Of a DNA stretch of 31,083 nucleotides, positions 16,144 through 24,259 are shown in pieces; positions within the stretch are counted from its first letter, which is position 1; the number at the start of each line of letters is the position of its first letter. The stretch is from CAYMQB01 sp964392665 (GTDB lineage: Bacteria > Hydrothermota > E44-bin80). Both the position numbers and the translations under genes were made by a program. The notes under the pieces are model-generated. The model was not told where the DNA came from. It worked only from the letters and a program-made list of their open reading frames with translations, and did not search any database. Where the stretch lies: NCBI GenBank assembly GCA_964392665.1, contig CAYMQB010000036.1:1-31083 (forward strand), given 5' to 3'.

Positions 16144-16543
16144 GAAAAAAAGAGTTGATAAGTTCGGAATATGTTATTCTTGCTTCAAGAAATTCGTTTA
16201 TCTCTTTTTTCTTGAGAACGACAAGATAATCCCAACCATCAATTTCCTTGTTTCTTATGTATGTCTTAACAATGATTTTCATAAGTAACGGAAAAATATT
16301 CCTAACTATTTTCTTTCTCCTCCCAATACTTTTATATGTATTCATCTTTCTTTCACCGAATTCCAATAGTTCGTATAGATCCTTTTCTTCCTCTATATAA
16401 AATTCAAGATTTCCAAGATGTTCCCTCAGTCTTTCAATTTCCAGTAAACTATAGAAAAACACCTGTCTTAAAGACTCTTTTGAATCTTGTTTTTCCTGAA
16501 CTATTTCTTGAATTTCTGGTTTTACAACATCAAATCTGAACAT
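16130..16543 (-). CDS. Hypothetical helical protein
   Basis: The frame encodes 137 residues, rich in Glu, Lys, Leu and Ile, and largely helical ('SLLEIERLREHLGNLEFYIEEEKDLYELLEF'). No signal peptide, membrane helix or known motif is seen. There is no clear ribosome site before ATG 16543. It follows tsaB by 57 bases on the same strand and its end overlaps the next promoter, so it may be the last gene of the tsaB transcript. I do not recognise it. Its length and lack of overlap with another gene argue that it is real. Confidence 0.6.
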   Translation of the reverse strand: MFRFDVVKPEIQEIVQEKQDSKESLRQVFFYSLLEIERLREHLGNLEFYIEEEKDLYELLEFGERKMNTYKSIGRRKKIVRNIFPLLMKIIVKTYIRNKEIDGWDYLVVLKKKEINEFLEARITYSELINSFFLDKC

Positions 16544-16600
16544 TATCTATGTTTAAGATTTCTGATAATAAAAATGACGACCTTTGTATGAGAAAAAACG

Positions 16601-17335
16601 TTACAAATACACTGGTTCGAGTGCATCTATTGATGAAATATCGCCTTCTTTTATTTTTTTGAGTCCTATCTTTGCTATAACTACAGGGTCTGGATGTTTC
16701 ACACTCTCACCTGCAAAACCTGCTTTACCGTTACATCCTCTCATTAATTCCTTCCTATATTTTTTAATACCATTTCCAACAAAAAGAACTTCCCTATTTT
16801 GCAAGGAAACAAGAAATTCCTCAATCTCCATACAGGACTGTTCTACGATTGTCTCTCCTCTATTCTCTCTTCCCTCATCCCTCATTGCTTTTCTCTCTTC
16901 ACTCTTCTCTCTTCTGCCTTTCCTCGTGTTTAACGCTGCGGTTACGGAATTGAAGTTGTATAATGCGCAGAAAATCCTTTCTCTCCTCGTTAAGAGTATT
17001 GGGCAGATATATCCTTTCGATTCTCTGAACTCATATGCAATAGCATACAAAGTCTTGACAGGAATAACAGCTTTACCCGTTGCAAACCCAATCCCTTTCA
17101 AGAAGGCAAGCCCAACCCTTATTCCAGTGAGACTTCCTGGACCTATGGAAAGAGCATAGCCATCAATTTTGTTCTTCGTTAGATTGTGTGTTTCGAGTAC
17201 GCTTTTTAAGTGAACCAATAATTGGTCCGATTGATAACCTCTTTGGTCAATTATTAGCCTTTCCAAAACCCCTTCATCCTGAATCAATCCAAGACAAAAA
17301 CTTTCGGTCGTTGTATCAATACCAATAATATTCAT
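16601..17335 (-). CDS. tsaB: tRNA t6A synthesis protein TsaB
   Basis: TsaB partners TsaD, TsaE and TsaC in adding threonylcarbamoyl to A37 of ANN-decoding tRNAs. The 244 residues carry the ASKHA N-terminal fold: 'IIGIDTTTESFCLGL', 'IDGYALSIGPGSLTGIRVGL' (GPGSLTG, usually GPGSFTG) and 'GKAVIPVKTLYAIA'. The stretch at about 135-162 (TRKGRREKSEERKAMRDEGR..) is purine-rich at DNA level (16848-16931), unlike the flanks, and looks like an intergenic repeat inserted in frame. The ribosome site is weak. A 325-base repeat-filled gap separates it from tsaE upstream. No tsaD is present here. Confidence 0.93.
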   Translation of the reverse strand: MNIIGIDTTTESFCLGLIQDEGVLERLIIDQRGYQSDQLLVHLKSVLETHNLTKNKIDGYALSIGPGSLTGIRVGLAFLKGIGFATGKAVIPVKTLYAIAYEFRESKGYICPILLTRRERIFCALYNFNSVTAALNTRKGRREKSEERKAMRDEGRENRGETIVEQSCMEIEEFLVSLQNREVLFVGNGIKKYRKELMRGCNGKAGFAGESVKHPDPVVIAKIGLKKIKEGDISSIDALEPVYL

Positions 17336-17660
17336 TTTTCTGGTTTACCTGGTTTATTAAGTTCGTACAGTAAATCGACACAGTTCCTTTGTAACTGAGT
17401 AATTGAGTAATTGAGTAATTAGTAACTCCATTTAGACCGTTTTGTTCGTTAATATGGTTTAGACCGCTGTATTCGTTATTCGTCATTGCGAGTTTTCTTT
17501 CATAACTTCTGCCAAAGCAATCTCGGTTTTTCACATAATGAGATTGCCACAGGACTCCGTCCTTCGCAATGACAAGGCTCATTGCATATGTAGGATAATT
17601 TCCCAACCTCCATTTTCGTAATTTCTAATTTCGTAATTTCGCCTTTCACGCTTTTACCTC
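17336..17660. other. Gap between tsaE and tsaB: decayed repeats, 8-bp tandem repeat
   Basis: The unit GAGTAATT is repeated three times at 17397-17420. TTCGTTAATATGG and GTCATTGCGAG...GCAATCTCGG...GAGATTGCC...CGCAATGACA (about 17480-17572) are copies of a dispersed repeat. TTTTCGTAATTTC follows at about 17612-17640. A reading frame across it is made of repeat sequence and is not a gene. The gap may hold a break in the coaX-tsaE-tsaB transcript, but no promoter is evident. Confidence 0.65.
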
Positions 17661-18116
17661 TCAGGTCCTATGTCGTAACAATGACGGCTTCTTTGAGCTA
17701 GTGTCAGAGATACATATTTCTCTCTTGTTCTCATTCAGAATCTTCATGCGAATATCAAAGCGTTCTTCAGGTAAAAAATCTCTTACTCGCTCTGCCCATT
17801 CCAGAAGCACAATTGCAGAATCATAAAAGAAATTCTTGTAATCAAACAGTATGAGTTCTTCCTCTCCTCTCAACCTGTAGAAATCAAAATGATATACGGT
17901 AAACTTTGCCTTATACATCCTCAAAAACACGAAACTGGGGCTTTTTACACCTTTGGATACACCAAGACCCTTACAAATCCCTTTTATCATCGCTGTTTTA
18001 CCACTGCCAAGCTCTCCAAAAAAGGCAACTACATCCCCCTGTTTCAATTTTTCGGCAAATTCTTGTCCTATTTTTATCGTTTCACCTGCACTGTTTGAAA
18101 TAATAACCTTGTTCAC
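17661..18116 (-). CDS. tsaE: tRNA t6A synthesis ATPase TsaE
   Basis: TsaE hydrolyses ATP to reset the TsaBD complex during t6A synthesis. Walker A is GELGSGKT (34-41). 'SPSFVFLRMYKA' , 'YHFDFYRL' (about 75-82) and 'IVLLEWAERV' (about 102-111) are conserved TsaE blocks. The 151 residues fit. It starts at GTG 18116, four bases after the coaX stop, so it is translationally coupled. The last ten or so residues (SSKKPSLLRHRT) are encoded by sequence like the GCCGTCATTG dispersed repeat, so the true C-terminus may have been replaced by repeat sequence. Confidence 0.94.
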   Translation of the reverse strand: MNKVIISNSAGETIKIGQEFAEKLKQGDVVAFFGELGSGKTAMIKGICKGLGVSKGVKSPSFVFLRMYKAKFTVYHFDFYRLRGEEELILFDYKNFFYDSAIVLLEWAERVRDFLPEERFDIRMKILNENKREICISDTSSKKPSLLRHRT

Positions 18117-18120
18117 AACC

Positions 18121-18861
18121 TTATGCTTTCTTCAATCTGTTTGCTTCATAGAGCATTCTTATCCCATAAAGAGTCAAATTTTTATCCACAATTATCTCCG
18201 GGAATACAGTACTTGCAAATTCGACAAGACCACCCGTTCCGATTATCTTGAACCCTTTCCTGAGCTTTTCTCTTGTCTTACTGATAATCTCCTTGAATTG
18301 CCCAGTAAATGTGTAGTAAAAACCCGAGGCAAGGGCTTCCTCTGTACTGTGTCCAAGAAAGGTTAGAGGACACTTCAAAGGAATATCAGGTAGTAATGCC
18401 GTTTTCTTCGTAAGAAAATCAATGCAGGTCTTTATTCCAGGTGCTATGATGCCCCCATCAAAAGTACCATCGTCAAGCAGAACATTATATGTGGTTGCGG
18501 TTCCAAAATCACACACAATTAGAGGAGGTACGTACTTCCTTAATGCAGCAACAATATTTGCCAGTCTATCACCACCCAGTTGTTCAGCCTTGTAGTTCAA
18601 GGTCAATATTTTTTTTTCTGCTCTGGATACATCAAACCAGTCCTTTTTTAGGTTTTCTGCAAAAGAAATAATCCCATCCCCAATACCCGGTACAACCGAA
18701 GAAAAAACAATTATGCGTTCATTTAAGTTTTTTTCTAATTCTCTCCTTAACACTTTCTGCTCAAGAAAATCCGTTGTATTAAAGCTTACTTTGCTTGTAA
18801 TTTTATTTTCATTAAAAACTGCAACCTTGACTTTCGAATTTCCCACATCAATTACTAACAT
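18121..18861 (-). CDS. coaX: Type III pantothenate kinase
   Basis: CoaX phosphorylates pantothenate, the first step of coenzyme A synthesis. The 246 residues show the ASKHA motifs: 'IDVGNSKVKVAVF' at the start (phosphate-binding), 'GGDRLANIVAALR' (96-108), 'DFGTATTYNVL' (118-128), 'GGIIAPGIKT' and 'IIGTGGL'. AAGAGGT precedes ATG 18861. It leads a coaX-tsaE pair in which the start of tsaE is four bases away. No biotin repressor domain is fused. Confidence 0.95.
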   Translation of the reverse strand: MLVIDVGNSKVKVAVFNENKITSKVSFNTTDFLEQKVLRRELEKNLNERIIVFSSVVPGIGDGIISFAENLKKDWFDVSRAEKKILTLNYKAEQLGGDRLANIVAALRKYVPPLIVCDFGTATTYNVLLDDGTFDGGIIAPGIKTCIDFLTKKTALLPDIPLKCPLTFLGHSTEEALASGFYYTFTGQFKEIISKTREKLRKGFKIIGTGGLVEFASTVFPEIIVDKNLTLYGIRMLYEANRLKKA

Positions 18862-19208
18862 TTATAACCTCTTGTGACTCGGAAGTCCGTTTTCCGTCTC
18901 TCATCAATGCCCGATGCCTAAAACAGAGATTCTTCCAGAGTTAATACTTAAAAGATTACTCAGAGGTGTCCCGAGGAAACTCAAGAATGAAAGCTCACTT
19001 CGGGATTCCGAAATAAATTCGGAATGACAAGCCTCGACGTGTCTCCTTTTCTGTTTATTGTTTGCTAAGGTTCTCATTTTCGTAATTTCCAATTTCTATT
19101 TTCGCCTTTCATGGTCTTTGGTCTGCGGTCTCATGTCTTATGTCTGTGGTCTCTTCTTCTGACTTTCCAATTTGTCAATTTCTTGTTTTTATGTTCAGTC
19201 TTATGTCT
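18862..19208. other. Intergenic region with decayed repeats
   Basis: CTTCCAGAGTTAA, ATTCCGAAATAAATTCGGAATGAC (a hairpin-like dyad near 19010-19028), TTTTCGTAATTTCC and 'TTTCATGGTCTTTGGTCTGCGG' (about 19098-19125) match pieces in other gaps, including 'CTCTGGTCTTCGGTCTCATATC' before tRNA-Ala. No gene or promoter is supported. Confidence 0.6.
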
Positions 19209-19904
19209 TCACACTTCTCCATAACCATAACTTATCCAGCAGAATTTCTTAAACCATTTGAACTTCCCGAGCAACTCATTTTCCAAATGCACAAAAAAAC
19301 TAACGAACCCGTTCATTCCTGGGAAAAGCATATGAAGAGGCAAAAGAAAAACACTAAATAGATAATATTCGGAGTGCCAGAAACACTCGAAAATACTTCT
19401 TATCGACAAAACCTCTTCGAATGTTAAATAATTTATGCGGGTAAATCTACCTGGTGAAACAAGTATTCTGTAGAGCCACAGAAAAATGTTGTTTTTCATA
19501 GGCTCTATCCAGAATAATCTCCCTCCATCCCGCATGATCCTCTTAATCTCTATCAAAGCTTTCCGATGATCTAAATGTAGTAAAACCGTTCTCATAAAGA
19601 CTACATCAAAAATATTACGCTTGAAACCCATCGAATTAGCATCCATTTGAATTTTCATAAACGCATCGTTATATCTCAATCCTTTATATGAAATATCAAT
19701 AGAAACCACTTTGCTTTTATATGTTTCAAAATAATAGCAGTCAGGAGAATCCCCTATCCCAATCACAAGAATTCTACTCTTTTCGGAGGTAGAAAAGTTA
19801 CTGTAAAACTTTTCATTTATCAGTTTCGTAAAACTATGGTATCTGTCAAACTTCCTGAGACTTTTTTTATTCCAGTATAAATTAAAAAAATCCTTAACTT
19901 CCAA
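19209..19904 (-). CDS. SAM-dependent methyltransferase (class I)
   Basis: The 231-residue protein has motif I 'ILVIGIGDSP' (45-54), an acidic end of strand two at Asp70 (VVSIDIS), 'DVVFMRTVLLHL' for motif IV and 'MRDGGRLFWIEP' for the late motif, as in Methyltransf_11. The start is TTG 19904, overlapping the last codons of the upstream gene (ATTCTTGGAAGTTAA), so translation is coupled. The C-terminal third is hydrophobic and aromatic and may lie on the membrane. Sharing the operon with a sugar formyltransferase and a GT-C enzyme suggests a glycolipid or glycan substrate, but that is inference. Confidence 0.88.
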   Translation of the reverse strand: MEVKDFFNLYWNKKSLRKFDRYHSFTKLINEKFYSNFSTSEKSRILVIGIGDSPDCYYFETYKSKVVSIDISYKGLRYNDAFMKIQMDANSMGFKRNIFDVVFMRTVLLHLDHRKALIEIKRIMRDGGRLFWIEPMKNNIFLWLYRILVSPGRFTRINYLTFEEVLSIRSIFECFWHSEYYLFSVFLLPLHMLFPGMNGFVSFFVHLENELLGKFKWFKKFCWISYGYGEV

Positions 19905-21768
19905 GAATATCGCCCTCTTTCAATCTAAATTTCTCGATGAACCTTCTCGGTGAAATCTGTTCACCATCTACCTCAAAACCCGATATGTTGAACCATCCTT
20001 TCCCTGTCTGCACCGCAGTTGATTTTTCATTGCTAACCATTATCATTCCCGGCTCGCCTGTTTTATCGGCACTTGTGGAATTTCCACCCGAGATTATGCA
20101 TTTTTTTTCATCTAAGTAAAAGAACGCCCCTGGAAAAGGATATTTCAAGGCTCTAACATAGTTGCCAATTTTACTATTGCTCCAGTACCAGCTGATCTTT
20201 CCCATATCAGGAGTTCGTTTTCCATAATAACTTGCTATACTCTCGTCCTGGGGAGTTGAGCTGATGTTCCCTTCCTTTAGCCAGTTAACAATTTCATCAA
20301 CCATCACGGCTCCAACACTTGCTACCTTCTTTGTTAGAGAAAGTCCAGTGTCATTTTCTTCTATTTTTATCTTCCTCTGAATTATTATGGGACCTACATC
20401 TGCCTTCTCATGCATATAATGAAGGGTAACACCTGTTTCCTTCTCCCCATTGATGATTGCCCAGTTTACGGGAGCACAACCTCTGTATTTAGGAAGTAAA
20501 GAGCCATGCATATTTATACAGCCAAACAGAGGGATAGAAAGCAGCCGTTTCCCGAAGACCTGTCTGTAATAGAAGCATAATAAAATATTTGGTTTTACCG
20601 AAGAGATTAACTCGATGAATTTTGACTCATTGACACTGTTTGGCTTCAGCACAGGTATGCCGTGTCTTTCTGCAAGGTTACTTACGCTATTGAACCATAT
20701 GTTCTCATCCTTGCTGTCTTTGTGTGTTATCACGAAAAGAATATTTTCTCCCATATCGATAAGTTTTTTAAGACACATATAGCCAACTTCTGAATAGGCA
20801 AATACACCCATTCTCAACTGCCTTGGGGAGCCTGTATTTTCTTTCACGACAAATCGTGGTCTCTTGCTTACCTCTCTGTGAATTCTTCCAACATATTCTC
20901 CGATAATCCCAACAGAAACAAGAAGCACTCCGGCAAGAATAAAAAGAAAAGCAAAAAGAGTAAACACCCCTTCTACCTCCGGACCTATGAATATCCTTCG
21001 AAACAATATCACAAAACCCAGAAAAAAACCTGCAACAGAAAAAAGGACACCCAACAGACTGATAAATCGAACTGGAAATAGTGAAATATCTGCAATCATA
21101 TCGAAGTATAAACCTGTAAGCTTCCTGATACCATATCCTGTCCTTCCCTTCTTCCTCGCTCTGTATTCAATCTCTAACTCGCAGAATTTCCCACCAATCA
21201 ATGTCGAAAATGTGGGTAAATATATAGATTTCCCACCTGACCTGATAATCTCATCTATAACCCATCTTCTATATCCCCTAAGCATACAACCATAATCTGA
21301 GAAACCATTCCTCGCTATCTCTCCCATCTTCGTGAAATGTCTCAACGAGAAATGCATCATATAGGAGATAAATTTCCTGAAAAATGTATCCCTTCGATTC
21401 TTTCTTTTACAACCCACAATATCATAACCAGCATTCAATTTATCACATAATGCTGGTAGTATATTCGGTTCTCCTTGCATATCGGCATCGATTGTCAAAA
21501 CATATTTCCCCGACGCATTCTCAAATCCTGCGAAAATCGCATTGTGCTGCCCAACATTTCTGGATAGTCTGAAACCCTTGATGCGCTTGTCTTTCTCGGA
21601 TAGGTTCTGTATCTTTTCCCAACTTGCATCAGTACTCCCGTCGTCAACAAAAATGAGCTCAAAAGCAATACCTTTCTTAACCATTGTCATTTTCACACGT
21701 TCGAAAATAGCGAAAACACAATCTTCCTCATTAAAAACCGGAACAACTACACTCACAAATTCTTTCAT
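19894..21768 (-). CDS. Fused ArnC-like glycosyltransferase and ArnA-like formyltransferase
   Basis: The 624-residue protein joins two enzymes. Residues 1-310 are a GT2 polyprenyl-phosphate glycosyltransferase: 'VVVPVFNEE', 'VDDGSTDAS' (41-49), 'DADMQGEP' (94-101) and two membrane helices (about 233-257, 268-290). From residue 318 it is a formyltransferase: 'INMHGSLLPKYRGCAPVNW' holds Asn419 and His421 and 'EKADVGP' holds Asp457, the ArnA-type Asn-His-Asp triad. A C-terminal formyltransferase domain follows (about 520-620). In lipid A modification ArnA formylates UDP-L-Ara4N and ArnC moves it to undecaprenyl phosphate. One chain holding both should couple N-formylation to transfer. The ArnA decarboxylase part and ArnB, ArnD, ArnT are absent here, so the sugar is unknown. 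Confidence 0.92.
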   Translation of the reverse strand: MKEFVSVVVPVFNEEDCVFAIFERVKMTMVKKGIAFELIFVDDGSTDASWEKIQNLSEKDKRIKGFRLSRNVGQHNAIFAGFENASGKYVLTIDADMQGEPNILPALCDKLNAGYDIVGCKRKNRRDTFFRKFISYMMHFSLRHFTKMGEIARNGFSDYGCMLRGYRRWVIDEIIRSGGKSIYLPTFSTLIGGKFCELEIEYRARKKGRTGYGIRKLTGLYFDMIADISLFPVRFISLLGVLFSVAGFFLGFVILFRRIFIGPEVEGVFTLFAFLFILAGVLLVSVGIIGEYVGRIHREVSKRPRFVVKENTGSPRQLRMGVFAYSEVGYMCLKKLIDMGENILFVITHKDSKDENIWFNSVSNLAERHGIPVLKPNSVNESKFIELISSVKPNILLCFYYRQVFGKRLLSIPLFGCINMHGSLLPKYRGCAPVNWAIINGEKETGVTLHYMHEKADVGPIIIQRKIKIEENDTGLSLTKKVASVGAVMVDEIVNWLKEGNISSTPQDESIASYYGKRTPDMGKISWYWSNSKIGNYVRALKYPFPGAFFYLDEKKCIISGGNSTSADKTGEPGMIMVSNEKSTAVQTGKGWFNISGFEVDGEQISPRRFIEKFRLKEGDILGS

Positions 21769-21834
21769 TTTGTTAAAACCTATTCAAACAAATTTATGTT
21801 TCTTCTAAAAACTCGTGCCGTTATCATAACACAA

Positions 21835-23934
21835 TTATTCCATTTTCTCAATCATTTTCTTTGCTTCACTAAAATCAGGATTGAGAACAAGAACCCTCTT
21901 GAATTCTGCTTTCGCCTTCTCTTTCTCTCCTTCTTGCAGGTAAATAAGACCAAGATTATAATGTGCAGCAAGAAAACCTTTTTTTAATGATAAAGCTTTC
22001 TTTAGGTGTCTTTCGGAATCGTTCAGATTCCCCAGGACAATGTATGCAACTGCAATATTGTAATGCAGGTTTGGATTGTCACTCTGAATTTTAAGTGCTT
22101 TGGTATAGAAATCTACAGATTGCTTGTATTGTTCAAGTTTCAGATTAACAAGCCCAAGTAGAGAAAGAATCCTAACATCATTGTTTTTTATTCGATTTGC
22201 AAATCGTAGAAAAACACTTGCCGAATCATATTTCTGTTCCTTAACATATATCCTTCCGACAGTAATATAGGAGGAAACGAGTCTTGGCATAATTGTTACT
22301 GCTTTCCTTCCATATTCTTTGCCTTTTCCCAGGTTCCCTTCCCTTTCATAAATCAAAGCAAGATTGCTGTATGCTCTTCCATCATTAGGATTTACTTTTA
22401 TTTCCATCCTGTATTCATTTGTTGCCCATTCTAAGTTATTTTCCTTAAGATAGATATTTCCGAGATTGAGATAAATCCCGGGAAACGATGCATTCATTTT
22501 TATACCGTTCTCATAGAATGTTTTTGCTCTTTCATAGTTCCCTTTCCTGTAATATGCATTACCAAGATTATACATTTCCAGTGCCTGATTTGCCATTTTG
22601 GTTCCGAAAGGGTCGAAATTGCATAGAACCATTAAGACAACAAAAGTGAAACTCCAGGTAATCAGGTGTTTTTTGTTCTTAGTATTTTTGGATATCCAGA
22701 AAATGGAATACGCAGAAAATGGAATAATATAGGCAACCATAGGCATTCTGTATCTTGATGATATGAAAAAAATGATGACGGAAAAACCATAAACCAAAAC
22801 AAGAAATATGAGCAAATACGAAGCTTTTATTCTTTTCTGCAATGAAATTATGATACCTGTCAAACCCAGTGCAAAAACAACAGACGAGGGGAAAGCAAAA
22901 TACAACCTTCTGTTTCCAATAAGGAATAACAGAAATTTCATAATATTAGACCTCTTCGAGTAAAGATAGATATTCTGATTGTTGCTTATCTCTTTACCGT
23001 TAAACAAAAGATAAACTTTTTTGAGCAAAAGCAAACCCGAATGTCCTGGAAATTCTCTTATGTTTTTTAATCCTTTTACGAGCCAGAAACGTGAAACCTC
23101 GCTTGGTTTCAGGACGCTTTTCAACTCTCTCTCTGCAATCGAGTACTCATCCCAGTCATTTCCATAACCGGGCAAAACAGCACTTACACCATCGCTGCTT
23201 CTATTGTTACCAATGAAGAAGTTCACTCCTGCGGAATAGTTCACAAGAATAAAATCCCTTTCAACCACATAATTTCTCATACAGGTCGGTAACAAGAATA
23301 TTAATGTTCCAAGCAAAAAAACAACGGTAGTCTTAACTTTGATTCTCGTGCTTTTCTGTGTTATGAAAACATAAACAACCAACCCAGGAATAAAAATTAG
23401 AAAATTGGGTCTTGCGATAACGGCAAGAGACAAAACGCATCCTGCGATAAACCACTTGAACATATCATCCTCTGCAATCAAGAGAAGGTATAAGAATAGA
23501 AGCGAAAGCAACACAGCGAGTGATGTTCCAAGTATCTCACCTGAAAAGTAAATAAAAATGCCACATAGAGACCCAATAAGTGCGGAAATCAATCCAACCC
23601 TTTCATTATAAAGTCTCTTTCCTATTAGAAAAAGCAAGTAAACCGAGACACAATCGAATGTAGTATTAAGTAATCTTGGAATAAGAAGATTATGTCCGAA
23701 TATCTTGTAGAAAAAAGCAAGAACATAAGCATACATAGGCGGCTTAAAGAATGCATCACTACCGACTAAATCTCCATGTGCAATCCCAATTGCCCATCTA
23801 TCGAAATAACCAGGATCTCCAAAGGGAAAATAGAAAAATGGAGATTTGCTTATCTGGAAAAGATAGACCAAACGCAAAATGCTGCCAATAATTATAATGG
23901 CAAACAGTGCTACATTAACGTTCGACTTTTTCAT
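21835..23934 (-). CDS. GT-C membrane glycosyltransferase with C-terminal TPRs
   Basis: The 699-residue protein has a GT39/ArnT-like N-terminal part of about 10-12 membrane helices (residues 7-435) with an acidic loop after helix one, 'FPFGDPGYFDRW' (Asp40, Asp45), the usual catalytic site in polyprenyl-phosphate-sugar transferases. Residues from about 455 form seven TPRs ('YNLGNAYYRKGNYERAKTFYENGI' type). The layout resembles eukaryotic TMTC O-mannosyltransferases. It probably transfers a lipid-linked sugar to protein or glycan outside the cytoplasmic membrane. ATG 23934 has no ribosome site but follows a promoter that predicts a leaderless start. It lies 66 bases before the GT2-formyltransferase gene. 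Confidence 0.9.
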   Translation of the reverse strand: MKKSNVNVALFAIIIIGSILRLVYLFQISKSPFFYFPFGDPGYFDRWAIGIAHGDLVGSDAFFKPPMYAYVLAFFYKIFGHNLLIPRLLNTTFDCVSVYLLFLIGKRLYNERVGLISALIGSLCGIFIYFSGEILGTSLAVLLSLLFLYLLLIAEDDMFKWFIAGCVLSLAVIARPNFLIFIPGLVVYVFITQKSTRIKVKTTVVFLLGTLIFLLPTCMRNYVVERDFILVNYSAGVNFFIGNNRSSDGVSAVLPGYGNDWDEYSIAERELKSVLKPSEVSRFWLVKGLKNIREFPGHSGLLLLKKVYLLFNGKEISNNQNIYLYSKRSNIMKFLLFLIGNRRLYFAFPSSVVFALGLTGIIISLQKRIKASYLLIFLVLVYGFSVIIFFISSRYRMPMVAYIIPFSAYSIFWISKNTKNKKHLITWSFTFVVLMVLCNFDPFGTKMANQALEMYNLGNAYYRKGNYERAKTFYENGIKMNASFPGIYLNLGNIYLKENNLEWATNEYRMEIKVNPNDGRAYSNLALIYEREGNLGKGKEYGRKAVTIMPRLVSSYITVGRIYVKEQKYDSASVFLRFANRIKNNDVRILSLLGLVNLKLEQYKQSVDFYTKALKIQSDNPNLHYNIAVAYIVLGNLNDSERHLKKALSLKKGFLAAHYNLGLIYLQEGEKEKAKAEFKRVLVLNPDFSEAKKMIEKME

Positions 23935-23940
23935 AAACAA

Positions 23941-23969
23941 AAATTAACAGATAAATGGAAAAATGTCAA
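23941..23969 (-). promoter_or_regulatory. Promoter of the glycosyltransferase operon, leaderless arrangement
   Basis: TTGACA (23969-23964) is 17 nt from TAATTT (23946-23941), a poor -10 box, on the minus strand. The next six bases lead straight to ATG 23934, so the transcript would begin at the start codon. The -10 is weak, hence moderate confidence. Confidence 0.55.
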
Positions 23970-24037
23970 AATGTTTTTCTTTACTATTGTTTATGATTTG
24001 CTTTCCTATGGCATTCTGAACGAAGCATTGAATTCTA

Positions 24038-24166
24038 TCATTCTGAGTAAGCAGCAGTTTCTCACTTACGAAAAATCTCGCTTTTCCCGGCTTTAAGATT
24101 GCTTCGGTAGTAACACACCCCCAAGTCCCCTCTTTTTAGAGGGAACTTGAAACACCCGCAATGACA
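24038..24166. repeat. Dispersed intergenic repeat, copy 2
   Basis: It runs from TCATTCTGAG to GCAATGACA, with AATCTCGCTTTTCCC, ACACACCCCCAAGTCCCC and TCTTTTTAGAGGG as in the copy at 1858. Both copies keep order and spacing over about 130 bases. Confidence 0.75.
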
Positions 24167-24206
24167 AACCTTCTTGAAAGAAAAACCTGTTTTGTTTATT
24201 TTTTTC

Positions 24207-24235
24207 TTGACATATATCCTATTATATTTTATAAT
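24207..24235 (+). promoter_or_regulatory. Perfect-consensus sigma-70 promoter of the lipoprotein gene
   Basis: TTGACA (24207-24212), 17 nt, TATAAT (24230-24235) is a full consensus match. The start of transcription near 24242 is 18 nt before ATG 24260 with its AAGGAGG site. It starts just after the repeat at 24038-24166. Confidence 0.9.
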
Positions 24236-24259
24236 GACCGAAACTTAGAAGGAGGTAAA

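Noticed and set aside
17316..17606. 96-codon minus frame upstream of tsaB
   Set aside because: Its product (SLVIAKDGVLWQSHY.. CFGRSYERKLAMTN) is translated dispersed repeat, it overlaps tsaB and has no ribosome site.
18904..19092. 62-codon minus frame
   Set aside because: It is made of dispersed repeat (ECHSEFISESRSE type) and lacks a ribosome site.
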